DNA of 64,000 nt from Gordius sp. MW1 (GCA_964036665.1 OZ038526.1:2418001-2482000); one strand, 5' to 3'. Shown: positions 9,202 through 21,668, numbered from the stretch's first letter. Numbers and translations are program-made. Notes: generated from the letters alone by a model not told the origin.

Positions 9202-12200
9202 TTACATTTTATAGGCGGGTTTGATGGATTTTGAATGGGTTTGTGGGCGAGTGTCAAGGGACCCTGCGCCATATTGTTTGCACATATGGGTGTATTGACG
9301 GTAATAATGGTGCAAATAATCAAGCGGCCAAGCCTGATACCCTGGGTCCGACCCGGCTTTACTTGCGCCGGTTTTTGCTGTAAGGGCTGCGTGAGGCTCT
9401 TGGTTGAAATCTTGATTGGAATGCAGTAATTGATAATGGAGGAGTTGATTCATTGACATATCGTGCGTGGGATTATTGGATATATTAGGTCTACAATATT
9501 TCATATTAAGGGATGATAGTTGGCTTGAGTGTCCGTTGTTAGTCATTGATACACAAGGTTTATCACGCCAATCATAACTCAGGGGTTGACTGTCATTTGT
9601 GTCATCAGTTTGTGTCGCTAATCCGATTGGGAAGTAGGATGATATATCTAAAAAATGAGAGAATATTCTTTAAAACATAAATTCTATTTAGAAAACTATT
9701 TGACGTTTGCAGGCTTATAAACTTTATAATTAACCAAAAAATATTACAAAAATAACATTCCCATACTTAAATTTGTTAGGTTTCTACCAATCCCAGTCCA
9801 GCTCTTTCAGAATAAAAATGTTGATTGGTGTTACAACTCAAAAGTATGCAATGTCAATTATTCGCCGCCTGGTCTTCATTATTTTACTCACCTGACCCGA
9901 TTTATACAAATTTTTGTATTGATCTTTAAAGTCGAAATCTCTCTTAATGTGATGCAAGAACCAGCATTATATTAGAAATATAATTCGATTATTAAATTCA
10001 TTTCTTTTACCAATTTAGATATAAGAATTCAATACTAATAATTGTAACTAATCCGCCAGTAAACCTGGCCAAGCACACATAGGTTGATACCCTATTTTAG
10101 GCGTAGCTAGGGGGTGGCAGAGAGGGGCGGCTGCCACTCTTTAAATCCAGAAACCTTTTAAAATTTTATATAATTATCACTAAAACTTCAAAAATTATCC
10201 TTTTGCCCCTCCCAAAATCATTATTGCCCCCTCTGAATTCAATCCTGGCTACGCCCATGTATACGTTTATTAAATAATTTACACATTTTTCATTCATAAC
10301 GTTACTTGATTTCCAAGATAATTGTATATATTAATATCAAAGAGCAAAAGGGTAAGAGGCATAATTATTGTTAGATTGAATGGGAAGGGCAGAAATTTTG
10401 AAATAAACCAAGTGCCCACCTTAGATCTAAATATTGTATTGTTTAGAACACTTGTATTACAATATATCCATACTCAAGATTATACAATATGTCGAAAAAA
10501 AACTTTAGTGATAATTAAGAAAAATTAGAAGACAATTTATTAATTAATAGTATAAATCTATCATCTATCGAGTGCCTATATTTTTGATTGTTAAAATCTG
10601 CGAGTTTAAGCCATTAAAAAAATTAAGCATTTAGTGCTAATGCTTTCCTCATTTTTTAAATTAGTGAGGTATACTAAGCTAACTATGGTGTTAAGGTAGA
10701 AAGAGTTTGTGAACCGCGGAGCGAGTGTTTATGTAACCTTCATCGGCCTATCACATTCACTCACACACAGGGTGCTTCCTCCCTCTGCGTTCATTTTTGC
10801 ATTGAAATAGAATTACCTGAACATAAGAGATTAACAACTTCTTGTGGGAAGGAGGGTTGCCAGCAGGTGATTTTTCTATAAGATTTTGCTAAAAAGTAAG
10901 GGGTCGGGGTAGGGGACACCTAAAAGCAAAGCTTTTTTTATTCGAGATATTATGTAATAAGAGACTTAATAGGTTTAGCAAACAAACCCAACACGATCCA
11001 TTGCTATAATATATTTAAATCGATATGGGGACACGGGTCGCGACACTTTCCACAATTGTCTGATTAATACGAACACATTCCCTCCTCCCCCCTTCCCAGC
11101 GTCTTTTGCTTAATCACATCTTATTAGGGTTAAGGTAGGTAATGTGATATGTCAATCGTATTCGTCGTTTAATGATGACAAGCATCAAATGTTTTAAACA
11201 TCAAGCCAAACTAAGTTGCATCCAAATAAAGTCATTTATTATTTAAGAGTGCTTAGCCAGCAGTGGAATTAAGGGGGGTAATATTGCTTTAAGCAGAAGC
11301 AAAATGATAATTTTTTTAAATTTTTGCCATATTATTAACCAATTCTAGGATTTAGGGGAGGTCAGTCGCCCCTCCCTGCATGGGATGGCCAGGGAAGGGG
11401 GCGCCCCCCCCCCCAATTAAAAAAAAATTTCAATGCAAAAACTTTAAAAAATTAAAAAAATTTATGTTTTGCCCCCCTCTAATTGAACTTTTAAACGTTT
11501 TGCCTCCCCCCCCCCAAATCCAAAACCTGGCTACGCCCATGCCTCCCTGCCCCCTTGGCTACGCCCATGAGGAGCAATTTTAATATGTTTTAATAGTTAA
11601 GTTAATAATAATATTTACTAAATATGCAAGTTAGGAATAATTAAAAACCATATTAAATAATACCATAAGACGTTGCACCATTTTTTATTCCCTTCCTTTG
11701 CAAAGTTTGTTTTAGGCGTTCTTTGAGAGTTGAATGATGATAAGATTCTCGGCCAGGATTAATATAAGTTGATGTTTTCTCGATGACGTTTTCAGTAGAA
11801 GCTTTGCCCAAAAGCTTATTGATGCTGTAGATATGAGAAAATTTGGAATGCTTGTTGATCCCATTACTTCTCGTTGGCTGTTTATCCACCGTCGGCTTAG
11901 GCATGGAAATTATAGTTTTTCTTTTCCTGAATTTATTCCTACTCCTTTTTGAGTTGAGCATTAGGAGACTACGCTTGATACACCTTTTGACAAAACGGTT
12001 GTTGCATTTCGTTTTGGCGAACCTATGCTTCTGTGTTTTGTCCATTTTAAAGGTCATAAATCTGTCCCTAAATTCTGGTTTAGTTTTAAGCGACTTTTCT
12101 ATTGTAAGACCCATTTTATAGCAAGGGGCAGGCAACTGAGTTTCGTGCAGGTGGGATTTTCTATTTTTCGTGATCACCTTCGAATGTTGGATCTTACATC

Positions 12201-15200
12201 TGTTTTTTTCTATGTCGCAATCCATGACAGTGTTCACAGGTCCATTCATATAATTAGCTTTGTATTGACCCAAAGGACCGTGCATGGGATAATTGAAGGG
12301 ATAATGACCATCGCTTACCCCCTCTTTTAAATTCGGATCCCCATAGTTATAGTAATGGTTGAGGTTGGATAGGTATTGAACGTATTGATAGTATTGCAAA
12401 AGGTCCATATAATCCCGTGACGAGTGCGCTCCGGAAAAGGATTTGGGGTGTTTGTTAAAGTGTTGCGACATTTTGTCCCCCTTTATAATAGGATTGGATT
12501 CTTTAATAACAGTAGAATTTTTGGTGGAACAATGTTTTTTATCACCGGGCCGTGTAACAGTGGTCATCCATGGACTCATCTGATTAAGGTTGTTACAATA
12601 TTTGCCGCATTCATAGTCAGTTTTGGTTAAACCCTGGTATTCGAACCCTCTTTTATATCCATACGGATTATCGCCTAAATATCGGTTATTCGGAACATTC
12701 AAACTAGATGATTCCATAATTGTACCGTTCCCCGCTAGTTTGTGATTAAGAATCGGACGCTGCCCGTTTTGGCTATAAGGCAAACGATTTGAATCCCCAA
12801 CTCCAAAGCTGGGCCCATCCTTTTGAAGGGTTACCTTTTTAACTGCGTTATAGCCATTATAGGAAATAAAGTTAGCTGTCGTGTCAACCATGGTAGTACT
12901 CTTACATTTGTCGTCAGCTTCAAAATTAATTACGTCATTGCTGTGTTGTTGCTGTTGAGGAGTGGGATAAATTTTTACAACCTCGTTCATTACTGGACTA
13001 AATGACGCGTTGCTTCTGTCATCTGTGTACGTCGGCAAGGTTGCTATGCTCGGACTATTTTCTTCCCTACAATCTCCGCCGATTGATGGGGTGGTGTGTG
13101 GCGATTTATTCGGGTTAGTTCTAGTGTCATCGTATTCACGACAGTGATGCAAAAAGTCGATGTCGTTTGACTCTCCGGTCGCAGCTTTATACAACAAGAC
13201 TTTTTGTTTTTTGCGATACTTTGCCCTTCTATTTTTGAACCAAACCTTGAAATGTGGGAAACACGCATTAATTGAGTTTGATTGTATATAAGTGAGAATT
13301 CGATGACATAGTTAAGAAATTGAATCTCAGAGCAGTACAATATATGAATATAAATTAGATGCGAGGTCAAAAAAATATTTAACTTTTTTTAACCAACAGC
13401 CATTTGTAGTTTTAAAAAAGTTATGGAGCAGTAATACCTAAAAACCCTATATTAATATAATCAAACAGTGCATAATCTATATAAAATAAATTTGTTGTTT
13501 TTAATTAAGGCTATGAATCATACTATACCTAATAGAAGTTTTAAGTAAAAAAAAAGTTTCAGTTTTGAGAGTCCGAGACAGGTGGGAACTTCTAAACAAT
13601 TGTCGAGATAAACCTTGGCAAATATTTACCAATCTGGGAAGGAAGGCATTATGCATAGCTTAGCTTGCTTAGTGGCTTAACACACTACAACAGGTTTAAC
13701 CCTTCGTCCAGGCATTCAGCCAGCACGGCGACTGATATTGTTCAAATAAGGGGTAGAAAAAGCGCAAAATGTGAACAATGATCGGGCAAAGCTTAAGTCT
13801 GATTAAAATATGGAGACATTCCTACTTCTACGATGACACGCATGAGATTTGCACCTGAGATAGTAGCTCGCCCTAGCAAGAACGAGCACTTTTTTAAAAT
13901 AGATACATCGCGTTAAAGGGTAGGTATAGATTTTATTTACTTAACAACGGATCGGATAGTAACAGCAATAATACTTAGTATATATAAGGAGTACCTTAAT
14001 CATGCTGTGCTCATAAACATCGAACGCAAGTTGCTTTAGCTTAGTAAGAGTGAGGCCGTGATTATAATTAACTAAGACACACAGCACAAAGTAACTATTT
14101 GCAAGGGGGAACAAACATTGCCTTATTTAAACCTCCCAGCCCCCGCTCCTGCTAATTTCATATTCCTCTGTCATAGTCATAGCTTTACTCGATACACATT
14201 ATTAAAGGTAGGTTCAGTTTTTGACATCTGATCAAACAAAACCTTCATGATCGCCTTCAAATTCTAAATAAACTTTCATTAACCATACTGACAACACAAT
14301 AATAGCTTGTTTTTTAGTAGCCCATTTTTGCTTTCGAATTCATATTAAATTACGTGTAGACGCATTAGCGTAGCCAGGGGGAGGCAAAGAGGGGCGGCTG
14401 CCCTCCTCTATATCCAAAATGCTTAGGATTTCTTATATTTATGGTTAAAATTTCCGAAAAATTGTCATTTTGCTCCCCCCTAAATTATAATTGCCCCTTC
14501 CCCCTGTAGTTCCAATTCTGGCTGCGCCCATGTGTATGCGTCTCATATGAATCATCCTTTTTTTAATTGTACTTTGGGGCTAGCACTTCAAAATTAAAGA
14601 ATTTTTTGGGCAATACCGCTTGGCACAAACAAGAGCTGACTAGTCTAGCGTTAATGTTTATACTTTTGCATAAAACATCTCAAAAACGTATTTTTCAGCT
14701 ATCATATGCTATGTAAAACGGCCTTTAATAGATTGGTGGTTATAATGTAAACAACAAAATTTACAGGCCGAAAAGAAAAATGGTTACCATTCAAATACTA
14801 TGAAAATTAAGTTAAAATGCTTTGATATCAACTATCAAGTTGAGACCTGAGCATAGATTTTCAAATAATATGTTATAAATCGCGTGATAAATATAATGTT
14901 ATAGCTTAAAATTGTTTACAAGAATTTATATGATAGCATTTTAATCAATTTATTTAATTTTTAAATAAAAAGCGTGGGGACGAAATGATTATGGTTTTAT
15001 TGGCTTCATGGGCATAATCAGGGGGAAGGGGCAGGGAGGGGTGGCTGCCCCCTTCTAAAAAAACTCTTTAAAATTTAATATAATCATGGCTTAAATTTCA
15101 AAAAATTTGTCATTTTGCCCTTCCCTAAAGCATTCTTACTCCCTTATATTAAATCCTTGCTAAGCCTATGACTGGCAAATAAATAGCAACTCCTTTCAAT

Positions 15201-17324
15201 AAACATTATCTTTGTACTAATCTACCAAATCTCTTCATTAATCTACAATTTTAAACTTTTAATATTTAAGGATAATTTTTGATACCAACTAAATTTTTTT
15301 AAATAAATATTTTTAATGTAATTTATAATTTGTCTATAAAGACAGACATGGGTGTAGCCAAGAGGGGCAGAGAGAGGCAGCTGCCCCCCCCCTAAATCCA
15401 AAAATTTGTTGAAAATTATCAAAATTATAACTAAAATTTCAAAAAATGTTCATTGCCCCTCCCTAAATCATTATTGCCCTTTCTCTAATTCCAATGCTGG
15501 CTACGCCCATAAAGGCAGAATACAGAAACAGAAAGCCATAAAATTAATTATAAATTGCAAAAAAATCTAAAATATAATTAGATCAGAACAAGACATGTTT
15601 GTCAATTTTAAATATTAGTTTATAAATTGCTGCAAATTAATTTAACGATGTTGTTAATAAAACAAATTCTTCAAAAAACTATACAAGGCACTTTTTACAC
15701 CCGCAATTTTTGAAAAAATAACTTTAGAATACCCTTGTCCTTATAAGATAGTGACAAATTATGTCCAAGAAAAATGTGCATAAATAGATTACATTGGTAT
15801 GTTGATTTATGTCTTAATGCAAATGCACCTTTGAGGTCATATCTATTATTTTTGCAGGTAATCTACCATGGTGTTGATTGACACCTATCAATCTTAATTC
15901 GTAGTAAAAAATATACTAATAGTTTGATTTTAATACCGATACCGATGAAATGGATCCATATATTGGCGTAGGGAGGGGGTGGTAATCGGGTAAGAACCCC
16001 TCCCATGATTTTCAATTTATATTTTTGTATTGTATATTTAATAAAAATAAATATTTGTTGGAATTCTACTTTTAGTATTTTATCATTTTTACACTATTGT
16101 CACTTTAAACTTTTAGGAAAAAAACATTCTTATCCAAAAAATAATTACAAAAAAATAAGTTTTGCCCTTTGTAGAATGTAAAATGTCATATCCATGGAAA
16201 AATTAATCGTAATCAATTAATGAATCTTGATATGATGTTAAGCTAATATATTCAAAAAGATATGGGCTTAGCCAGCATTGGGATTGGAGGGGGCATTAGT
16301 AAATTAGGGAGGGTCAAAATGATCATTTTTAAACATTTTAGCTATGAGGCAGCCGCCCCTCCCTGTCCCCCCCCCTTGGCTACGCCCATGCAAAAAGACA
16401 TTTGTTTAAATGCTCAAAGCTTTCATGGACGTAGTCAGATTTTAAATTAAAGGGAGGCAAAAAAAAATTTAGAGAGGTAAAATAGATTTCACAAGATTCC
16501 ATAATTTCTTGAAGTATAATAAAGACTTTTTATGAAATTGGGAAATTGCCCATTGATTCTTTCCTTTTGTATACTCATGTAAGTTTTATCCAAAAAGATA
16601 TGAGGATAGATTAATTCAATTATTAATGTTTAAATTTATTGAAAATAAAATTAATATAAAACATTTTCAGAGGGATAATATTTTAAAAAATAGTTGTATA
16701 AAGTCCTTAGCAATTTGGGGTTTAAGACTTATATGAATCGTGATCAAATTAGTGTTAACTTTTAAATCAGTAGGACCATATAATGGAGCGGATTAGTAAA
16801 GATTTCAATTTAATCTAGTTTCTAATAAAATTTGCAAAAAAATTATTAAAAATTTCTCTACTGCAAACTGCAATGTATTCAAATTGAAATATATACATAT
16901 AATTTGATTATAGTATAAGAGATAATACCTGAATGCGTGCTTCGGGCAGGTTAGTACAAATGGCTAACCTCTCGCGGATTAAAATGTCTGGATAGTGGGT
17001 TTTCTGAAATGTTTTTTCCAGCGCAGAAAGTTGCTGGCTACTAAAGGCTGTCCTACTCCTTCTCTGCTTCTTGTAGGGTGACGTAAATAAGGGTCTTTTG
17101 GCAGAGCCATTTTCTAAACAAGGAAATGGTAAATATATTTGAAATCACTTAAGCATTTAAAATCTAAATATAATAATTTTAGGGCAGGCATTGCTACCTT
17201 CAATATGCTGGCCAGATGAGAAGAGTGACAAAAAATTAGATTCAAAATCTTGACTACTACCATACATGCTTCCACATTTGTCCGAATTTGGGATTATATC
17301 ATAGATGGAATGCAAAGTCGTCAT
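9202..17324 (-). CDS. dmbx: Dmbx paired-like (K50) homeobox transcription factor, four inferred exons
   Basis: Inferred exons (minus): 17324-17198, 17113-16929, 13245-11664 and 9647-9202, giving about 779 residues. Exons 1-3 join in phase with CAG|GTATTA and TTTAG or TTTCAAG boundaries. The homeodomain is residues about 59-118: [19 protein letters not shown], then [26 protein letters not shown], and after the intron [15 protein letters not shown]. Lysine at homeodomain position 50 and the QKTHYPD...LPEAR signature match Dmbx rather than Otx or Gsc. The intron between homeodomain residues 46 and 47 is the usual paired-like site. Without splicing to exon 4, exon 3 would end at a TAA at 11655-11653. 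Donor G|GTATTA at 11663 joins in phase to the 9647 acceptor and adds 147 residues, including [10 protein letters not shown] resembling [11 protein letters not shown] in exon 3. No OAR motif was found. Dmbx proteins act in the nucleus in neural patterning. Exons 1-3 are firm; exon 4 is likely. Confidence 0.88.
10097..10259 (-). repeat. MITE, GGGCGTAGCC family, in dmbx intron 3
   Basis: Copy from TTAGGCGTAGCTAG to CTACGCCCATG, with AGAGGGGCGGCTGCC at the left and GCCCCCTCTGAATTC at the right, i.e. inverted relative to the 3000-3164 copy. No convincing target duplication. Confidence 0.8.
11249..11569 (+). repeat. MITE copy interrupted by a second MITE
   Basis: The outer copy starts near GCTTAGCCAGCAGTGGAATT and ends CTTGGCTACGCCCATG at 11569. 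Its right half is split by the insertion at 11379-11541. Confidence 0.8.
11379..11541 (+). repeat. MITE inserted inside another MITE (G/C-run core type)
   Basis: It is bounded by a perfect 8-bp duplication CCTCCCTG at 11371-11378 and 11542-11549, a sequence belonging to the outer MITE. Ends are CATGGGATGGCC and GGCTACGCCCATG. The core has long C and A runs like 25,042-25,205. Confidence 0.9.
11653..13245 (-). CDS. dmbx: dmbx exon 3 with in-frame stop (alternative short isoform end)
   Basis: The open frame starts at the acceptor (13245, codon GTT of VWFKNRR) and runs 530 codons to TAA at 11655-11653. If no downstream splice is used the protein ends ...ATSYGII and totals about 634 residues. 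The region beyond the homeodomain is low-complexity, rich in N, Y, H, K and Q. It contains a basic block ([18 protein letters not shown], then [11 protein letters not shown]) that could be a second nuclear-localisation signal. The stop lies only 9 bases beyond the donor GTATTA at 11663, so the two ends are mutually exclusive isoforms or the stop is simply intronic. Confidence 0.8.
   Translation of the reverse strand, partial: VWFKNRRAKYRKKQKVLLYKAATGESNDIDFLHHCREYDDTRTNPNKSPHTTPSIGGDCREENSPSIATLPTYTDDRSNASFSPVMNEVVKIYPTPQQQQHSNDVINFEADDKCKSTTMVDTTANFISYNGYNAVKKVTLQKDGPSFGVGDSNRLPYSQNGQRPILNHKLAGNGTIMESSSLNVPNNRYLGDNPYGYKRGFEYQGLTKTDYECGKYCNNLNQMSPWMTTVTRPGDKKHCSTKNSTVIKESNPIIKGDKMSQHFNKHPKSFSGAHSSRDYMDLLQYYQYVQYLSNLNHYYNYGDPNLKEGVSDGHYPFNYPMHGPLGQYKANYMNGPVNTVMDCDIEKNRCKIQHSKVITKNRKSHLHETQLPAPCYKMGLTIEKSLKTKPEFRDRFMTFKMDKTQKHRFAKTKCNNRFVKRCIKRSLLMLNSKRSRNKFRKRKTIISMPKPTVDKQPTRSNGINKHSKFSHIYSINKLLGKASTENVIEKTSTYINPGRESYHHSTLKERLKQTLQRKGIKNGATSYGII
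14363..14532 (-). repeat. MITE, GGGCGTAGCC family, in dmbx intron 2
   Basis: Ends CATTAGCGTAGCCAG and GGCTGCGCCCATG; flanks TGTAGACG and TGTATGCG match at 6 of 8. Confidence 0.85.
15007..15170 (-). repeat. MITE, GGGCGTAGCC family, in dmbx intron 2
   Basis: Ends CATGGGCATAATCAG and CTAAGCCTATG; flanks ATTGGCTT and ACTGGCAA match at 6 of 8. Confidence 0.8.
15347..15511 (-). repeat. MITE, GGGCGTAGCC family, in dmbx intron 2
   Basis: Ends CATGGGTGTAGCCAAG and GGCTACGCCCATA; flanks AAGACAGA and AAGGCAGA match at 7 of 8. Confidence 0.85.
16261..16390 (+). repeat. Short MITE, GGGCGTAGCC family, in dmbx intron 2
   Basis: A 130-bp internally deleted copy with a perfect 8-bp duplication CAAAAAGA at 16253-16260 and 16391-16398. 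Confidence 0.9.
16424..16490 (+). repeat. MITE left-end fragment
   Basis: CATGGACGTAGTCAGATTTT followed by AGGGAGGC and AGAGAGGTAAAATAG resembles the family's left half; the right half is missing. Confidence 0.5.
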
Positions 17325-18414
17325 ATGAATATCAAAAATTTGGAGAAATTAAATAAATGGAATAATTTGGATTTCTGTCGCACAACTGGTTGACACCTTT
17401 TTTGTTAAATTAATATTTCATACGCGACACGGCGAGAAGCTATTGAATAATCTCACTCACGATTTTAAGAGGGAATTACTAAGATGGTTTTTACAAGTGG
17501 ATGTTTAGGGTGTCAGGTAAAGGAAATGAAGAAAAAATAAGTTTGTGTTATACATGGATACTAATTACCAAAGTATTTGCCGAGAAGAATCTAATAATGA
17601 TTATGGGTTGGTCTTATGCCTTTAGCAGCAGCAAGCTCTTTATTTGCCCCGAGACTTACGAGTGTTTGTTTACTTTTGAGAGTGCTCAAGCACCCTCGAA
17701 TATTTGATACAAGTAGTGTTGATGTTGTTGATTTAGTGTTTAAAAAGGATGTTTTTATTTACGAAATTATCTCTCGTTAAATAAATCAAAATGCCTTGAT
17801 GTCGAATGGGTAACGATTATCTCCGAACTTTTACTCGTAATAGAGTTATTATAATCATGCGCCTAACTGAGATTAGAATCCTTAGAGGCGAGGTTAAAGG
17901 TTTGGTCATGATTCAAAAAGGGGTTGAATTATGACACTTTTGTTTAGGTCAAGTATATAAGAATTATGGATTTAAGTAGGAGAATGTCTGCCCCTCTCTG
18001 CCACCCTTTACCGGGGCCAATGTTAAACCGAAAAGACTTGCTTGAAATATTTGTTTCATAAAGTTACAAAAATGGTTACAAGGCCGATATTTTAAGTATA
18101 CACTTCTACTTTATGGGTTAATGCGAATAGTTTCAAATTACTGTACCTCATCCTAATTTCCGCATAAATTTCGCACGTGACTTTTTTCAGTGTCGCACAC
18201 CCCACCTCTCCCCCCCCCCCCCCGTGTATATAAACGAAGTTATGACCTTTGTCCCCAAATAGGATAAAACTCAACCTTTAAAGTTTAGCCCTCAATAATT
18301 TCAAGCCCAAATTTTTAACCATAATTCGTCCCCCATTTATACTGTCTCGTTTATGCAGGGTTATAGACATGAGGCAAGGAAGGGAAATGTCCTTTTAAAT
18401 TATTATTTAATTAT
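17325..18414. other. dmbx upstream region, no gene recognised
   Basis: This should hold the dmbx promoter and 5' UTR. No TATA box or initiator can be singled out with confidence. A degenerate family fragment (CTGCCCCTCTCTGCCACC) lies near 17,990-18,010. Confidence 0.4.
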
Positions 18415-18574
18415 CATGGCGTAGCTAGGGGGTGACAGGGAGGGGCGGTTGCCCCCCTCTAAATCAAAAAATTCTTTAAGTTTTAATAATATAAGGGCTA
18501 ATTTTGGAAAATTATTATTTTGCCCTTCCCTAAATAGATGTTGCCCCCCCCCCTCTAAATATAATCCGCCCATG
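18415..18574 (-). repeat. MITE, GGGCGTAGCC family
   Basis: Ends CATGGCGTAGCTAGG and CCGCCCATG; flanks TTAATTAT and TAAAATAT match at 6 of 8. Confidence 0.8.
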
Positions 18575-18851
18575 TAAAATATCATTTTATTCTTTCCTAA
18601 ATTATAAGCAATTTTTTTAACTCGCTGTTTGAATCCTAGCTGTCCCTCTCTTCTACCTACTATAAGCCGTTATATTTGCACAAGCATAGAAACTTTAATA
18701 ATGGATAGGGGTTAAAAAGTGATTGGAGGATTATCAACCATCAATAAAGCTGCTTATCTAGTCCGCTTAACCAATCAGTCCCTTTATGATCCTAATATTG
18801 GAGCATGCCTCGCATGTTAATAAACACAATATATAGGATGACACATATTTA

Positions 18852-19015
18852 CACGGGCGTAGCCAAGGGAAGGCAGGGAGGGGTGGCTGCCCCCCTTTTA
18901 ATTTAAAAAAGCCGTTAAATTTAATATAATTATGGCTACATTTAAAAAATTATCATATTGCCCCTCCCCAAATCATACTTTCCCCCCTCTAATCCAAATC
19001 CTGGCTACGCCCATG
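18852..19015 (-). repeat. MITE, GGGCGTAGCC family
   Basis: Complete copy with a perfect 8-bp duplication CATATTTA at 18844-18851 and 19016-19023. Ends CACGGGCGTAGCCAAG and GGCTACGCCCATG. Confidence 0.92.
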
Positions 19016-20124
19016 CATATTTACCTATTTAAAGGGTTAAATGTATTAAGGAGAGCAATAGATAATATTTACACTACCGTTTAGATTATATTTTAAATAT
19101 AAATATAGGTTTTATGAATAATCTTGAAAGCTGGCTTTGGCATTTAACGCAGCGTAAATATTTGGTTCTATATAAACTTAAAATTGTATGCTATCAAGCA
19201 ATAAATTAGTATATTATAATGGTTAGTCGTGGCGTAAATTTTTAGCTAATTTTTGAATAACCTAAGATTTAACTGAAGATTTCATTTATAAATCGGGCAG
19301 AGTATTCAGGCTAGTAGGTCAATTTTCAAAAATTTTCGCAAAAACGGTTGACATAATTTTTATTGGATTAAAAGTAACTTTCTTCTTCAAATCTAACTAA
19401 GACTAGTCTAAATTCTAAATTATTGAAATGTTTTTCTGATTTTAATTAAAAATATAATAGCTTTTATTGTGATTATTGTTATTTATATTTATACTCAATT
19501 TGGCACCCAATATTTCTTATTAGCTGCTGACGGTAACTTTTCAGAAGAATGCTAAAATTAAAGATCCTTTTAGGTGAAACTATTTTTAATCTTGAGCCAT
19601 AAAACAATTTCCATTTAACTCTTAAATTCGATTGATTCCTAAACCCAGATAGATTGATGCGAGAAACGTTAAGTGCAAATCTGATTATTTTTAATGAATA
19701 AAAAACTCAAAAAATCCTCCCCAAACTTTTAAACGTCCATCCTCTGAGGATTCTCTAATAAACAAAAAAAGCTGAAAGGCACGAAAATATTTTTAAGCTT
19801 AGGGTTACAGCAAATCCGACGGGTTCATGAAAATCCAAATCTAATCGAAATTTTTTAAGCCCAACTTTGAACGATAGTGTAATGTCAACGTATTAGGACA
19901 TTTCTTTGAATTTCTAAAAAAGCGGTTAGGATTTCGACCATTAGCGCCCAAGACAAATTCTTTAAAGATACACGAAGCACTTCCTTTTAAGAAGGTGGGT
20001 GTTGACTAAATTATACTACTTTAGCATATTTATTTTTAATCTGGTTAATTAAATTAGTGACGCGCTCGTTATCTAATGGCCATTATAAATGTATTAAATG
20101 GTATCCACAATATTGCTGGGGGGG
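19016..20124. other. AT-rich intergenic stretch
   Basis: No gene, RNA or clear repeat seen. Confidence 0.4.
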
Positions 20125-20766
20125 GAGAGGTCTGCAAACTTACTTTTTTCACAACCCGAAAGCGTTTAATTTCTTCCTACACGAACCCGTTCCCACCCAC
20201 GTTTCAAATTTTCAACCCAAATCAAAAAGAGGATTAAATTTTTTAACCCGAACCTGAAAGGACCTAAAAGTAAAAAAATAGGCGATGTTAAAATTTATTG
20301 GATAAATTAAAGAGTCAGCTTTAAGAACCTAATTGATGCCAGATTTTTAGTACTAAATTTATTTAAAGGGTTGATTTCGATTATGAATAAGTTATATTTC
20401 ATCCACAATTTTGGGTCGCAAACCTTCTCAGTTCTAAAATTCCTCCATCAGTCGAAAACGACCTCTCGGTACCCAATGAAGGTGCAGGGATTAAATTTAC
20501 GAGATAATAGAGCTTAAGTGTGATATTTTTAAAGATAAGACTCTTCACCATGCTAAAAAATTATAAATCCTAAGATTTTAAATTAATAATAAACTATAAC
20601 TCCACACTTTATACAATATTTACACAAAATTAAAAAACTTTAGTAGGCCCAAAAAAATATATTGTCCTGCATATTTTATTAAAGTTGCTGCAAAATTTAT
20701 AACCTTCGACTCGACCCGAAAGTTTTAAATTTTCAACTAGAAACCGACCTGACCTGCAGGCCTCTA
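20125..20766 (-). mobile_element. Non-autonomous hAT-like element, sibling of 58,918-59,887
   Basis: The left end GAGAGGTCTGCAAACTTACT followed by TTTTTCACAACCCGAAAGC matches, base for base with few changes, the reverse complement of the right end of the element at 59,887. The right end CTGCAGGCCTCTA matches the left end of that element (TAGACCCCTGCA). Internal ACCCGAACC/ACCCGAAAG motifs are shared. Flanks TGGGGGGG and GGAGGGGG match at 6 of 8. Confidence 0.65.
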
Positions 20767-20915
20767 GGAGGGGGTGGGACAAATATTATGAGAATTTAGA
20801 GAGGTAAAAATGGTGCCTTTTAATAATTCTAATCATATTTATATTAAAAATAAAATATAAGAATTATAATCTAAGAAGGGGGGGGGGCAATTGCCCCCTG
20901 CCACACCACGCGACA
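20767..20915 (+). repeat. Degenerate MITE-like block
   Basis: GGGGGTGGGACAAATATTAT, then AGAGAGGTAAAAATGG, then GGGGGGGGGGCAATTGCCCC recall the GGGCGTAGCC family, but both termini are unclear. Confidence 0.35.
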
Positions 20916-21529
20916 CCCTTAATTAGTTAATTAAAATAAAAGGTCAATTATGTGCTATGGTAGAATTATCACGCGCGTGATTTTGTTTTCTCATTGATAC
21001 CTATAATTTGCCAATTTTAGTCATTTTTGCTAATTATATAGGTACTATAAGTTATTTCTATTCATCAAATCGAATTGAAATGAATTTACTGCTTTTTCCC
21101 CTCTATCCTCGAGGAGATAAATTGGAATCAATTAGGGCACACCCATGAGTTAAGATAAATATGATGTCGATATTATAGTTAACTTTTCCTTTAAAAGCTG
21201 ATTTATTGGAATAGGTGCTTATAAAAACACCCTTTCAAAAAGTTGTTAGTAAGGATGCTTTCACCCCACTTTTACCTCTTTGCCAAATCAACTTTATTAA
21301 TACAAGTGTCGGTGTAATGTAATTGATAACCAAGCCCTCATTGACTCCTGTCATTTATATTAATATTTTACCTATATTTTGTTTCAAGGACACCTTATTG
21401 AGATATTGTATTTCAGTTCAGTAGCTGGAGTTATGACTTTTATAATGTCATAGGGGTAAAATTAAATTAAAAAATAATAAATAATAATTACTACTTAGTA
21501 GTCAGTCTTACTTTTTATAGCATATTAAC

Positions 21530-21668
21530 TTGAGCAAAGCCAGGATTCAAATAAGAGGGGTACAAATATGATTTAAAAGGGGCAAAATTAATAATATTTT
21601 ATTATTTTTTTAATCATTTTAATTAAATTTATTTTTATATTTAGGCTGCTTCTCTGGCCGCGCCCATG
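21530..21668 (+). repeat. Degenerate MITE, GGGCGTAGCC family
   Basis: TGAGCAAAGCCAGGATTCAA, then AAAAGGGGCAAAATTAATA, ending GGCCGCGCCCATG. Confidence 0.6.

Noticed and set aside
11843-13005. Plus-strand hydrophobic frames
   Set aside because: They are antisense to dmbx exon 3; Asn/Lys-rich coding gives Leu/Phe-rich shadows.
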